Origin: Camarhynchus parvulus
Taxonomy: Eukaryota; Chordata; Aves; Passeriformes; Thraupidae
Length of the DNA stretch: 64,000 nucleotides
Assembly: GCF_901933205.1 (NCBI RefSeq)
Contig: NC_044599.1
Span: forward strand, 2,763,841 to 2,827,840
Direction: 5' to 3'
Position 1 is the stretch's first letter; every line of letters begins with the position of its first letter. Of the stretch, positions 1 to 12,061 are shown piece by piece. The position numbers were made by a program, and so were the translations under genes. The notes under the pieces are model-generated. The model saw nothing but the letters and a program-made list of their open reading frames with translations, searched no databases and was not told the origin of the DNA.

Positions 1-3000
1 GGTTCTCCTGCTCGTAGTTGAGCGCCTTCATCTCCTGGTTCATTTTGCTCACATACTGCTCGTAGATGGTCTTGATGTCCGAGTCAGAGTGGGAATTGTC
101 CTGGTCCTTCAGGAAGTTCCACCTGGTTGTCAGGATCTTGTTCTGCTGCTCCAAGCTCTGGACCTACGGGAGAGGTTTCAGAGGTGTCAGTGACACTGAG
201 GGCCACAGTCAAAGCATGCCAGGGAAGGAGATGTTGGAGACCTTCAGAACCAGCAGATTTCCAGGAAAGAATGAGAAATCTCTTCAAAACTAGGCCTGAG
301 GATGGAGGGTTATGGAATCATGGAATGGTTTGGGTTGGAATGGACCTTAAAGATCACCCAGGTCCATCCCTCGGCATAGGCAGGGACACCTTCCTCTTTC
401 AGGGGTTTTACATGTTACCCACTAATTAATGTCTCAATAGAACACGGTGACATCAAAATAAACACGGTGACATTGGAATAAACATAGTGACATCAAAATA
501 AACAGTGACATCAAAATAAACCCGTTCACATTGGGCTAAACACAGTGACATCGGGATAAAGGAGTCACTGACAATAGGAATGGTAAGTTCTGTCCCTTTC
601 GTGTGTGACAATGGGCTACTGGGAACACCTCCAGCATCACCAGATCCAGGTGTTGAGTCCAACTCGGCGAAGCCAAGGCTGCAGATCCAGACCCCAGGTC
701 ATGCAGGGACGTCCAGGGTCAGGGAAGGGCAGATTTCCTACCCAGAGAGCACAAAGAGAAGAAACCCTCTGGACTGCCAGGGATTACAGCATGGAGGTTC
801 AGGGAATGAATCAGGTTTATTGCAGAGCAGCTCAGACAAAGCTCTGGAGAACATCCCAGGTAATTACAGACTCCAGGTGAGCTCCCTGTGCTGGCTCTGG
901 GAGGACAACACTGCCCTTCCACCACCCGCCTTTGAGGAACCTGCTCCTCTTTCCCAATATTCCCAATCTCACCAGTAACACTCCAAGTTTAACAGTTCTC
1001 ATCTTCAAAGCTCTTGGCCAACTCCAATTAATTGGCTAATTGCTACCTCTGGGAGCAGCCCCAGTCACGTTTTGGCTGGAGATGCCGGAGCTGCCTCCAA
1101 GGTTCCCGTGTTGCATTCTGGGATGACTCAGGGCCGATGCCATGCCCAGAGCACTGCGGGCACTGCGGGCAGGAGCCATCAGACCTCCAGCCTTGGCCTG
1201 GGGTCCAAAGAAGAGGCAGAATTCCAGCTGCTGACCCAGATGTGGCACCATCTTTCCCCAAATCCTTCCTGTCTGAACAGAGAGAGCAGCCAAGCAAACC
1301 AGAACCATTCCAGTGCTTGGCAGCTTCCAGCAGAAGGGATGGGAGCGTTGGGATGTTCTGGGTCTCACTCTTAGAGACTTCATCCTTCCCTCCTGGGATG
1401 AGGATGGATTGTGTTGGTTGTTGTTCCAGGTCCATCTTTGACCTTTAATTAATTCCTGACCTCCTTCCTAATCCTCAGCAGTTCCTTTTATCCCTCACAT
1501 TCCTGTTAGCAACTCATCCCTGTGCTCACCTGGCTCCATCTTGGCTTCCAACATCCGCTTGGAACTGGATGATCCTAAAGGTTCCTCCTGACCCAAACCA
1601 TTCCATGATTCTGTGACTCCTGCAGTGTCCCCCTCAGTGGAAATCCCCCCTTGCAGAGCCTTTGCAGGAGCTTTGCAGAAGGATCACCCAGATTTGGCCT
1701 CATTCCCTGGAATTTCATGCCTGAACATACAAGTGGCCAAAGCTTGGTCCTCACAGACCCTCCCTTCAAGCAGGGGCTCCAGGGCTTGGTTTTTCCCTGT
1801 CTTCTTTTCCATCTGTCTGGAAAATAAAAACCAACAGATCTGTAACAGCTGGAAAAGCTCCAGCACCAAACTCCCGTGGCTGTGTGGTCAATTATCCCTG
1901 GAATCACCTGCTGGGGATCGAGAACATCTGAATCCCTGATTATAAAGCCAGGTTCTCTTTGACAAGGAAGTGTCATTCCCTTCCTCTGGAATGAGGGCCT
2001 GGGGCAGGTGCCTGAAGCTGCCACTTGATGCAGCTCTTGAAGCCTTGATGCAGCTCTTGAAGCCTTCAAAGGAGCTCAGGAGCTGCAGTGGGAGACCTGG
2101 GCCCAAGGGGTGTTTGTTTCCCTGTGCCAGGACCCACACGGATCAGCATCAGGAGGTCGCTGGGTTGGGTTTATTGGGAAACCTGGAACTCTCAGTTCTT
2201 CCCTCCCTGGTGCCAGGGAACAGGCCTGGCTCAGGCACGTGGGGTTTTGTGCCTTTCCCTTCCTCTCATCCCTGCTCTGAGGGCCCAGCAAACCCCAACC
2301 TCTCCACCTAGACAGTCCAAATTCCAGCCTGTACTGTGTGGGTGCTTCCCAATGCTCTCCAAATTCCCAATGCCACAGTCCTGGAACGGCTCACAGGAGG
2401 AGGCTGTGCCCATCCACAGACCCAGGCTGGGCCCTGTTGACCCTGCCAGGTGTGACTGGCCACAACTGTCCCCCTTGGAGAGATCCACTGCAGACGTTCC
2501 CACAGCCTTCTCCTTCCTAGCGTGAATCCAGGTCCTCACAGAGCTGAAATGAATCAATCCCGGGCTGCTGGAGGCTGGCAGGGAGAGCTGCATGAAGCAA
2601 TCCCAGAGATTACATCTGTTTACGGAGCAGGGCTCTGCAGGAACCTGCCTGCTCTGGGAGTTGTTTTCCTTGGAGAAACTTCTGCTTCTGCCGGCTCCGC
2701 AGAGATGAAAGCAGCCCTTTCTTGGCCTCTCTCCTCAGGAGCTCTGAGGCAGCGGCTGGGGGGTCCCCCGGCCCCCCGCACTGCCCAGGTGGAGGTGGGG
2801 ATCAGTTTCCAGAGATGAGTTTCCAGGGATGAGCTTCCAGCTCTCTTCAGCAGCCCGAATTGGAGCTGCCGCCATACTCGGCGTCGCTGCCTGTGGCTGT
2901 TTGGCCACTCTGGGAGCCAAGGCCTCCTGTCCATGGTGTCTTCTGACCATGGTGTCTTCTGATCATGTGCCCCCTGCCCACGGTGCCCCCTGCCCACGGT

Positions 3001-3543
3001 GCCTCCAGGACCGTGCCGGGGCTGCCCTGGGGGTCTCCAGGAGCTGCCCGGGGTGACAGGCACAGCCCCAGGGATGCTCCCTAACCCTCGTCAGACACAG
3101 AGCTCGGAAGGAATAACTAATTGGGCTAATAACTAATTAGCCAGATGTGCCAGCCTCGCCGGGCTGGCTGCAGACCCCACCGGGTCCCCGAGCCCCTCTC
3201 TATCCCCATCCCAGCCAGGAGCTGTCCCTACCTTCTCGATGAGGGTCACGAACTGGTTGTTGAGCACTTTGATGTCCTCCTTCTCCTGCTGCCGCACGGC
3301 CTGGAACTCGGTGTCGATGTCCAGGCGCACGGGGGGCGGCAGCCGCCCCTCGCCGGGGAAGGGCGAGCAGCGCAGGCTGCCCAGGGAGCCGCTGCCCACG
3401 GAGCCGGGCCCGTCGCTGGTGCCGCCGTCGGGGCTGCGGCGCTCCGGGCTCGGGCTCCCGGCGCCTCGGCCGCGGCTCATCCTCGCCGCCGCCTCCCCGG
3501 AGCACAGCGAGCCGCTGGAGAAGGCAGAGCTGGGGTTGGTCAT
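1..3543 (-). CDS. KRT80: KRT80-like type II keratin, 5' part (exon 1 and partial exon 2)
   Basis: Two exons of a type II keratin on the minus strand, running off the left edge. Exon 1 coding is 3543-3232 (104 aa). The start is the first in-frame ATG (MTNPSSAF), and a second ATG lies at 3480. Exon 2 runs from 163 to beyond 1. Splicing is phase 0 with a GT donor at 3231-3230 and an AG acceptor at 165-164, as in all type II keratins. The head is short, Ser/Pro/Gly-rich and lacks the usual GGI-EV-VNQSLL block. The coil-1A start reads QEKEDIKVLNNQFVTLIEK, followed by VQSLEQQNKILTTRWNFLKDQD. The VQ.LEQ.N, TRW.FL and QD residues fit KRT80 rather than the FLEQQNK.LETKW.LL of other type II keratins. 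Position and orientation (minus, upstream of a plus-strand KRT7) match mammalian KRT80. The remaining exons are outside the window. A divergent sauropsid type II keratin is the alternative. Confidence 0.75.
303..400 (-). mobile_element. CR1 LINE 3' fragment
   Basis: This is the reverse complement of a CR1 3' end, starting with the characteristic 'atggaatggtttgggttgga' stretch. It lies in intron 1 of the KRT80-like gene. Only the 3' untranslated tail is present. Confidence 0.8.
438..562. repeat. About 20-bp minisatellite (acacagtgacatcaaaataa-type)
   Basis: About six imperfect head-to-tail copies of a roughly 20-bp unit built on 'gtgacatcaaaataaacac'. The array lies in intron 1 of the KRT80-like gene, and the short open frames across it are repeat artefacts. 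Confidence 0.8.
1560..1622 (+). mobile_element. CR1 LINE 3' terminus
   Basis: A CR1 3' end of about 60 bp: 'ctggatgatcctaaag' followed by 'acccaaaccattccatgatt'. The rest of the KRT80-like intron 1 (about 560-3230) shows no coding exon by eye. Confidence 0.7.
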
Positions 3544-3737
3544 GGCCGGGCTGGCTCCGGGGCAGGGAGAGGCGGAGAAGGGCTGAAGGTTTGTGGCGGC
3601 TGCTGCCTCCGAGAGAGGAGCGGCGGGGCCGGCGCGGTTCCGTCTGCTGCGCTTGTGGCTGCTAATGAATTCCAAGCACCTGTTCTGCGATGTTCATTAA
3701 ACGGAGGAGGGTGGAACCCTCGATGGAAATCCAGATC

Positions 3738-3835
3738 AACCTGTTGGCTTTTTTTTTTTCTTTCTTTCTTTCTTTCTTTCTTTTTTTTTTTTTTTGATGT
3801 TGTTTTTTTTTCTTCTTATTCCCTCCTCTGTCTGT
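3738..3835. repeat. Poly-T / (CTTT)n simple repeat
   Basis: A T-rich tract with a run of cttt units, just upstream of the KRT80-like first exon. A second poly-T tract lies at 4086-4160. Both are simple-sequence DNA and explain the Phe- or Lys-rich open frames seen there. Confidence 0.9.
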
Positions 3836-4085
3836 TCCCTCCTTTCTTCAGGAGCTTGTTTGTGTGAGGAGGACTCAGGCCCTGACAGCAAAAACAAACC
3901 CTCCCAGGTAATTCCAGCCCCCAGCAGCTGCCTCCCTCATCCTTAAAAGGTGAGGAAAGGAATTGGAGGTGCCAGGCTTGGGAAGGACTGCTCCAGGCAC
4001 AGCTCTGCACAGAGACTTGGCACACGGAGCCGGCATCAGCCCCTGGCTGCTTTCCAGCCCAAATTTTCAGAAAGGAGCAGTGATA

Positions 4086-4128
4086 CTTTATTTCTTTTGT
4101 CTTTTTTGTCTTTTTTGTCTTTTTTTTT

Positions 4129-4160
<32 letters not shown>
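4086..4160. repeat. Poly-T / (TCTTTTTTG)n simple repeat
   Basis: Repeated 'tcttttttg' units passing into a pure T run of about 28 bases. Length is probably unstable and assembly length here is unreliable. Confidence 0.9.
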
Positions 4161-4162
<2 letters not shown>

Positions 4163-4299
4163 CAGGAGGGTTTAAAACAATAAAGAGTCTGAATTGGCTA
4201 AAGGAGGAGTTGGGAGATTCATCCCAAGCTTGGTGTGGCTGGAGCTGCTCCTGCTCCACATGGGCACAGCAGGGAAGAGTCTGGTGCTTGGGTGTTTTA

Positions 4300-4640
4300 G
4301 AGAAGATAGGTCTGGTTTTAGGGATGTCAGGTCTAGTTTGTGGATAATAGTCTGGATTTAGGGATGTTAGGCCTAGTTTATGGATAATAGGTCTGGTTTT
4401 AGGGATGTTAGGCCTAGTTTATGGATAATAGATCTGGTTTTAGGGATGTTAGGCCTAGTTTATGGATAATAGATCTGGTTTTAGGGATGTTAGGTCTAGT
4501 TTATGGATAATAGGTCTGGTTTTAGGGATGTTAGGTCTAGTTTATGGGTAATAGGTCTGGGTTTGGGGAGGACAAGTCTGTTTTTAGAAATGGTAGGTCT
4601 GGCTTTAGGGAAGATAGGTCTGGTTTAGGGAGGATAGCCT
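4300..4640. repeat. 41-bp minisatellite
   Basis: About six near-perfect tandem copies of a 41-bp unit. Each copy contains 'ggtctggttttagggatgtt' followed by 'aggtctagtttatggataata'. Degenerate copies continue to about 4640. It lies in the KRT80-KRT7 spacer. Confidence 0.9.
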
Positions 4641-4649
4641 GATTTTGAG

Positions 4650-7051
4650 ACCCCTGGGAGTGGGCCAAGAGTGCTGAGGTTATTCATTCATCTGCTCTGG
4701 CAGCACCAGAGACCCTCTAAACCTCTGGACCCGAGGCGGATCTCAGGTGCCCAAGTCCATCTTTGACTGCCCCATTCCCATTCTCCAAAAGCCTTATAAA
4801 AGCTGGAGATACAAAACCCCTCTGAATTTCAACGAGCTCTGGTGTCCCAGCCTTAAATTCCTGTTTGGTACAAACCCACCCTGGATGTGGTTTCCTGCCT
4901 TGGCTCCATTTCTCCTGCCTGGGAAAGAAGAGCTTCCATCTGTGCCTGGCTTTGTGGCATCCCTGGGGAGGGGGACGGTCTTCTCTGGCCATCCCAATTT
5001 CCATTTTATGGGAAAGCTGCTGCTTTGCTGCTCTGGGTCTGCTCCACGCTGGAATTTCCCTTCCAAGGGAGGTGAGGGAAGGAGAGGTTGGATCTGTGCT
5101 CTGACAAGAACCATCTGCTGAGGAGCAGCTGTAGTTTGGGAAGGACTCCCAGGGAAGGGAACCTGTTCCAGTGGGGTTGACCTTTCCTTCAGGTGGAACT
5201 GCAATATATTGCCCAGAGCGGGCTGTTTCCCCTGTCCACCTTCCCAAAACATCCTTCCCAGGGAAAATGCATTTGAACACCAGGTCACTCACTCAGTGGG
5301 TCCTTGGCAGGACTTCTCACAGCAATCCTGATGGTTTATTTTAATGATTAAGCCCAAATTCCTGGCTGGGAGCAGCCATAGCTCATGGCTCCTGCTCTGT
5401 GGGTGACATGATCCCTTCCTGGTGGGTTTCTCTGGTGGCTCTGTGGCTGCAGGCATGGATGGGATCACCAGGTCAGGGTCACCTTGGCCCTGGGGCTGCT
5501 GGAGGTGCTGAGGGCACTCGGGACAGCCCTGGGAAAGCTGGATCCCTCTGAGGGAAGCAGGGGCAGGTGGAATGAGGGCACTTTGGTGCTGCAGAGCCTG
5601 GGAGCAGTGTCTGCTCTGATCCTGGTGGGATCTTTCATGATCCCAAGTCATCCCACCTGTCTGAGCACCAATTCCCTGCTCCTTTCCCCCTCCAAGGATC
5701 AATTCTTTCCCTCATCCTTTTTCTTCCATGAAATGAAGTTTACAAACCTAGGTCCAGCCCATGGGAACAAGTTTGGCTCCAGGATCATGTCCCAGTGCAC
5801 AGTGGCCCAGGAAGCCTCTCCAGGTGATGGGATCCAAATGGATCTGGATGAGTCCCAGTTCCTGCACAGCATTGTGTCCTGTGTCCCACATCCTCCCCAT
5901 CTCTGGAAGTGTCCCAGGGTAGGGCTTGGAGCACCATGAATAGTGGAAGGGGGTGGAATGGGATGAGCTTTGAGGTCCCTTGCCACCCAAACCATTCCAT
6001 AATTCCATGTTTAGATGCTGGAGATGAGCCCAAACTCCCTCTGCCACAGAAAGGTGCAGAAGGATGATGGTTCAGGATGAAAACTGCCTTTAATTCTTGG
6101 GACAAGCAGCACGGAACCCTGTTTTTCACTGGGATCACTGGAGCCACTCTGCTCTGAGATGGACGAGGGTTTTCCAAGTGCTGTGTCCTTCCAGCAGGAT
6201 GGGTCTAACTTGCAGGTGACATGGGATGTGTTGGAAGAGGATTCAGCCTCTCCTTTCAAGGCTGAAGCTGCTGTTGGCCCACTGGGTGAGCAGAGGGCCC
6301 GGCTGGAGGGGGGACACTCTGGGGGACCCTGGTTTCAGTGCCCGTGGTGCTGCTCCTGGGCGTTTTTGGTGTTTGTAGGGAAGGATCCTGTGGCTCCCAA
6401 AGAAGGGAGGACCTGTCCCCAGCTCAGCATTTGCCCCTCGTTCCTGCCCCTGCCCCGGGAGAGGCTCAGCTGACTCAGGCGGGTCCTGCCCTTCCTGATG
6501 TTCTCGGTGCTCCTCCTTGGCCAGGTATTTGGTTCCGTTTGGGATGGGCTGCTCCCCAAACCAGGGAGCCTTCCTGGCTGCACAGAAATCCTGCTGGAAG
6601 GGGACAGGGACAAAGGAAGGAGGGGAGAAGGGGATGAAAGGTCTGGTCCCATCCAGCTGAGCTGCTGTGTGCCCCCTGTGCCATTGGGAGTGCACAGCTC
6701 CCTGCGTGCTCCCAGCCTGGCGGGTGGATCCCAAATCCTGCTGTGGCTGGATGCAGAGTGAGCCCAGCATCTCCCACTCCAGATGTGTCCAGATGTGTGT
6801 GTGGTTTTTCGGGGAGCTGAGGCTCAGGGCTGGGCACAGGGAGATTTAAACCATCACAGGGAGCCTTGAAGGTGCTTCAACCCCCTTGGACAAACCTGGG
6901 ACATCTGTAACCCCTCCCTGGACACTGCTGGGGGTTACTGCCAGCATCTGGAGCTCCCAGCGTTATTGGCTCAATTTATTCAGGCAGAGAGGAATCATTT
7001 CTTAATCAAGGCTCCCCCAGTAATTGGTGTTTATTAATGAGGAATAAAGTG
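4650..7051. other. Intergenic spacer with a short CR1 tail
   Basis: No exon, RNA gene or clear regulatory site was recognised. A CR1 3' tail in plus orientation lies near 5930-6007 ('acccaaaccattccat'). The remaining sequence is unassigned, and overlapping open frames on both strands look random for GC-rich DNA. Confidence 0.5.
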
Positions 7052-7431
7052 GGAATCAGATGTTCACAGGGGTCCCAGGATGAGGGAAGAGATGAGGATC
7101 TGACTCCATGTTTCAAAGGCTTGATTTATTATTTTATGATATATATTATATTAAAACTATACTAAAAGAAGAGAAGAAAGGATTTCATCAGAAGGCTAGC
7201 TAAGAATAGAAAGAGAATTATAACAAAGGCTTGTGACTGAGACAGTCTGGACAGCTGGACTGTGATTGGCCATCAATTAGAAACAACCACATGAGACCAA
7301 TCACAGATCCACCTGTTGCATTCCACAGCAGAAGATAATATTTTTAACATTTTGTTCCTGAGGCCTCTCAGCTTCTCAGGAGAAAAAATCCTAAGGAAAG
7401 GATTTTTCCTAAAACATGTCTGTGACAATCG
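7052..7431 (-). mobile_element. Solo ERV LTR, family A
   Basis: An LTR-like unit of about 380 bp. Read on the minus strand it opens with TGTCACAGACA and ends in CTGTGAACA. An AATAAATCAAGCC poly-A region lies near its 3' end. Two further copies of the family lie at about 11213-11586 and 18592-18980. No internal retroviral genes flank it, so it is a solo LTR. Confidence 0.75.
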
Positions 7432-7569
7432 GCCCCAAGGGATCTGAGTGAGGAGGGAGAGCAGGACTGAAGGAGCTCTGGAGGGAATGAGAGGGTGAGA
7501 GGGAGCCAGGTAAGGGAGCTGCCCCTGGAATGGGAATTGGCCCTGGAGTGGGAGCTGTGTCAGGCTGGT

Positions 7570-7768
7570 CACACACGGCTGGGAATGGTCAGTGCTGTGG
7601 CCACAACAGGACGGAATGGTCAGGGCTGTGGGACAGGGAATGGTCAGTGCTGTGGCCATGGGTGGGACAGGGAGTGGTCAGTGCTGTGGCCACAACAGGA
7701 CAGGGAATGGTCAGTGCTGTGGGACAGGGAATGGTCACTGCTGTGGCCACAACAGGACAGGGCAGAGC
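7570..7768. repeat. About 33-bp minisatellite (ggaatggtcagtgctgtggc)
   Basis: About five imperfect tandem copies of a unit reading 'ggaatggtcagtgctgtggc' plus 'cacaacaggacag', some shortened. The array sits between LTR A and a second minisatellite at 8130-8400. Confidence 0.85.
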
Positions 7769-8129
7769 AGCTCCTGGTTCTGCTGCTGGAGCCTCCCCGA
7801 GGTCAGCTCAGGTTTAAAGAAACAGAAGAAGGAGAGGATTTATTTTGTGAATTGTATGGTTTGGTTTGTTTTATTCAGTTTGCCTGGCCAGGGCAGGTGT
7901 TTCCTGCTCTGCCGGGGGCTGGGCTTGGAGGTTCCAGTTTGGGACTGGGCACTGCCCAGTTTGGGCTGGGGGCTTTGAGAGCCCCTTCCTCCAGCTCTGC
8001 TCTGTTCCCTCCGTGCAGGTCCCTCTGGGGAAGGGTAGGGGCCAGGCTGGGGACATGTCCAGGCCATGCCAGGGTGGGACAGAGGGGCTGAGGGAGCTCC
8101 ATGGCCCTCGAAGGACAGTGCCCAGCCCC

Positions 8130-8402
8130 AGGCGGGCACAGAGGGGACACTGCAGCCAACAGGGGTGGGGGACACTGCAGGGACACTGCAGGGACAGGGG
8201 TGGGGGACACTGCAGGGACACTGCAGGGACACTGCAGGGACAGGGGTGGGCACAGCGGGGACACTGCAGGGACAGGAGGTGGGCACGGAGGGGACACTGC
8301 AGGGACAGGGGTGGGCACGGAGGGTTCACTGCAGGGACAGGAGGTGGGCACGGAGGGGACACTGCAGGGACAGGGGTGGGCACGGAGGGGACACTGCAGC
8401 CC
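8130..8402. repeat. Minisatellite built on ggggacactgcagggacagg
   Basis: Tandem variants of 'gggacactgcagggacaggg' and 'gtgggcacgga', with units of roughly 20-40 bp. Because every frame stays open, it produces long artefactual open frames on both strands. Confidence 0.85.
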
Positions 8403-9054
8403 TTCCTCCCCTTCTCCCCTGCCCCGTGCTGGGATTGGGCTCTAGGGGCCGGGAATGGGAGAATTCGATGCCAGACTGGGGGTATTTGTGTACCCTGGTC
8501 TGGGGGGAGCTCTGCCACATTCCCAGGCTCCTTTTCGTCCCTGCTCCTTCTCTCACTTCATTATTGCTTCTCTTACCTTCACTTATTCCTTCTCCTCTCC
8601 CTTCCCGTGTCCCATCCCACTCCCACCTCCCCTTTTCCTTGTTTTCTGTGCCTGCCCAGAGCCGTCCACATCTCTTCCCTGCCTTCTCCTGGAATCCCAA
8701 GCCAGGCTCTTTCTGATTTCTGGGTGAAACACGGCGAGGCTGAAACCGAGCCCCAAGCAGGCGTCAGAGCGCAGGAATGTCCCCGGGGGCCGGGCCGGGC
8801 CGGCCGGGACCTGCCCAGGGCAGCAGCAGCGTTTGGCTCCTCTCAGCTGAGCTCCGGCTCACGCAGCTTCCAGGAAACGTCAGGGATTGAAAGAAAAAGC
8901 CCTAAACGGGACTAAAGGTGGGCTGTGACATTCCCCATTCCCGCTGGGATGCTCCTGGCTGTTTTGGGTGGTCCTGGCTGTGCGTGGGGTGGGGGGCTGG
9001 ATCCAGCTCTGAGCGCTGGAAGTGCCTCAGCGGCGTCTCCTGATGGGATCAAAC

Positions 9055-9418
9055 AGTGGAGTCCTGGGGTGGGAAGGGACATTATAGCCCATCCAGTGCC
9101 ACCCCTGCCCTGGGAGCAGCTCTGCAGCTGGGGCCTCACCTGAGCAAGAGGGGCAGGGGGACAGGACCCCCCTCCTCTGCTGCTGAGGGGGCTCTGCTTC
9201 ATCTCCAAACCCTCTTTTCTCACCTGAAATGACCCCAAAGTCCAGGAATGATCTCCCCAGGGAAGCTGTGGTTGGCCCTGGGTCCCTGGCAGTGCCCAAG
9301 GCCAGGCTGGACAGGGCTTGGGGCAGCCGGGGACAGTGGGAGGGGTCCCTGCCATGGCAGGGGTGGCACTGGATGAGCTTTAATGTCCCTTCCGACCCAA
9401 ACCATTCCATGAATCTCC
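9055..9418. mobile_element. Two CR1 LINE 3' fragments
   Basis: A minus-oriented CR1 tail at about 9055-9125 ('gggtgggaagggacatta') is followed by a plus-oriented copy at about 9232-9418. The plus copy ends in 'gacccaaaccattccatg'. Both are 5'-truncated. Confidence 0.75.
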
Positions 9419-10357
9419 AGCTCTTTCTGGTGCCCATCCTCTTCACCCTGGGCTGTTCTGGGAGCCTGGAGGTTCCCAGTTCCCTCTGCAACAACCAGTC
9501 CTGTTACTTTGGCAAATGGCTTCTCCTTTCCCAAGATCCCGCTAATAAAAAAGCAGGAATGAGAGGCACAGGGCGCATTTACAGCTCGGTGTTTCCCAAT
9601 CCCCACCGGAGTCAATGACTTCATTCCCTTCAACAGCAGCCAGATCCAGCCCCCGTCCCGACGGGCTCTTGTGTCACCTTAATGAGGCTTTTGTTTGCTC
9701 TGGGTGTCACTCCCAGGTGCTGGAGCACAAAGAAGGAGCTGCTGCTGTGGCTTCTGGCTCCTCTGGAGCTGTGGGAGGTTTAGGAGGCAGCTCCCTGTTT
9801 TGCAACAGGTTCTGTGCATTAAATACACTGTGATCAGGGGTTTGTTTGGGATTAAAAAGGGCCTGTGAGATCCCAGTGACAGTTAGAGGAGGATGTTTGC
9901 AGCTGGGATTGCAGGAACATCCTTTTGCCCCAGTTTGGGGGTTTGTGGTCAGAGAATCCCATACTGCAGTGGCTCCTCTCCCAGAATCTGTGTAGCAGCA
10001 GGAACTTTAGGGGTGGGATATCTCTGGGCATGGTTTTTTTTCCCTGTGAGGATTTGGGTTCATCCACAAGCTGGGATGGTGCCACTGCTGGAGGCAGGAG
10101 CTGTGTGGGGACTTTTTCTGGTGGGTCCGTGGTGGCAGCACCTCAGCTGCAGAACCAGGGCCTTGTGCCTGCAGTTTCCAGGGCCACATGCCCAAATAAC
10201 CAGGAAAAAGTGTATTTTTTCCCATTTTTTCCTGGCCACTTATGGGAATTGGATCCATCTCCCACTTTTCCCCTTTCTGGCTGTGTAAAGCGAGTGTTTG
10301 GCCGTGGGCAAACCTCACCACAGCATCCCTGGGGTGCCTTGTCCTGCTTCCTAAATC

Positions 10358-10560
10358 ATGGACTCGTGGAATTGTTGTGGTTGGAAAGATCTCCAAGATC
10401 AGCCTTGGACCCAGTGCCCACAAACTGTGTCCCCAAGTGCCACATCCACTCTCCTTTGAGCACTGCCCAGGATGGGGCTTCCCCCAGTGCCCTGGGCAGC
10501 TGTGCCAGGCCTGGAGAGCTTTTCCATGGAGACATTTTCCCAAATCCCCAGTGCTGTGGT
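10358..10560 (-). mobile_element. CR1 LINE 3' fragment
   Basis: A reverse-complement CR1 3' region: 'atcatggactcgtggaatt', then a 'ggttggaaagatctccaaga' motif and the conserved 'cccaagtgccacatccac' segment. Confidence 0.75.
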
Positions 10561-10577
10561 GCAGGGCAGAGAGGGGC

Positions 10578-11217
10578 TGTCCTAGGGTGACATTGTGATG
10601 TTTGTATCCCCAGTTATTGTTCTGTCCATGCTGGATATCCTGTTCTGTGCCTTCAAGGCTGGCTCTGAAGAGCGAATGTTTTGTTTTGGGTTTGCTCTCA
10701 GCTGCTCCCCCACGGCTGGCAGGACACACAGACAGGGCAGTACCTGGTGCTGCTTTTGCTTTGTGCTTTGCTTTTCGCTTTGCTCTTGCTTCCGCTTTGC
10801 TCCTGCTTTGCTCTTGCTTTTTTGCTTCTGCTCATTAGGTAGTTTAGCTAAGCAGTACAAATTTTCCGTGGACTGTTTCTCCTTTCCCTTTTTTGGACCA
10901 ACTCAAACCTGCTGCGGACTGGGGCCTGGGAACACCGAGAGTTTGCACCTTGGGGCTGCAGCAGCTGCCCCAGCACAGGAGGGGCTGATAACAGAGTGAC
11001 ACCCCCAGGAGAGATTTTCTGAAGTTGTCATCTTTTTCAGAGCGGTGTCACCCAGTGTTGTTCATTTTGTGTGCTGGGGGTGCTGTGTCTGTTAAATAAA
11101 CAGGTTCTTTCCACTTCTCTCCGAGGAATCCTTCCCAAACCAGTTGTAGGGAGGGGCTGTGCGGGTTTGCTTTCTGGAGGGGCCCCCTTTTCTCCCAGAT
11201 TTGCCCTAAACCGGACA
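10578..11217 (+). mobile_element. Solo ERV LTR, family C
   Basis: An LTR of about 640 bp opening with TGTCCTAGGGTGACATT and closing with CCCTAAACCGGACA. An AAATAAAC poly-A signal lies near 11093. A low-complexity gctttgctcttgct tract (10744-10835) lies inside it. It directly abuts a family-A LTR on its right. No retroviral coding sequence remains. Confidence 0.7.
10744..10835. repeat. Pyrimidine-rich gctttgct low-complexity tract
   Basis: Irregular repeats of 'gctttgctcctgctttgct' within the family-C LTR. They encode Phe/Cys/Leu-rich nonsense in all plus frames. Confidence 0.8.
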
Positions 11218-11586
11218 TCTTTTATGGAAAATCCTTTCTTTAGGATTTTTCCTCCTGAGAAGCTGAGAGGCCTCAGGAACAAAATGCAAGCAATGGTTAT
11301 CTGCTGCTGTAGAATGCAACAGGTGGATCTGTGACTGGCCCATGTTGGATGTTTCTAATTAATGGCCAATCACAGTCCAGCTGGCTCGGACAGAGAGTCT
11401 GAGACAGAGCCTTTGTTATCATTCTTTGCTATTCTATTCTTAGCCAGCCTTCTGATGAAATCCTTTCTTCTATTCTTTTAGTATAGTTTTAATGTAATAT
11501 ACATCATAAAATAATAAATCAAGCCTTCTGAAACATGGAGTCAGATCCTCGTCTCTTCCCTCAGACCCCTGTGAGCACGGTCACAC
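11213..11586 (+). mobile_element. Solo ERV LTR, family A (5' end trimmed)
   Basis: The same family as 7052-7431 but in plus orientation. It shares 'tcctgagaagctgagaggcc', the 'ggccaatcacagtccagctg' block and 'aataaatcaagcc'. The first few LTR bases are missing where it meets the family-C LTR. Confidence 0.7.
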
Positions 11587-12061
11587 CAGGACAGGGGCCG
11601 AGCCCCAGCTCTGGAATCCCTGCAGAGGGGCACTCGTGGGGCTGGGGGATTCCTGGAGCTGCCACCATCGCGGAGGGGAACCCGGCACTGGGTCTGTGCC
11701 CTCGCTGGGTCTGGAGCCCGGGACGGAGGCTCAGGCCCAGCCAGCGCCCAGGGGCAGAGGCAGGAGCCTCCTGCTGCTCCTGGCCCGAGGCTGGGCTGGC
11801 GTGGCCCCGGGCCTGTGGCTGTCCCCACGTGTGTGACGTGTGCCAGGGCCACCCTGTAATCCCGGTAAAGTCAGAGACCAGGGCTGAGTCACCCCGGGTT
11901 TAACTCCTGGGCTCAGATTCTGAGGTGCTGAGTCACAGCCAGAGCGCTCAGGGAGCTCATCCTGCCTTGGAGGGGCTGCTTTGCCCCGGGTTTTTGGGTG
12001 GCAGAAGCTCTTCCCTGCACTGAGGAGCTCTGGAGCCCACAGGGTGCAGGGAGGAAACATG

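Noticed and set aside
7866..8915. 349-codon plus-strand open frame
   Set aside because: The central part is a minisatellite and the flanks show no domain. Overlapping frames on the other strand are just as long.
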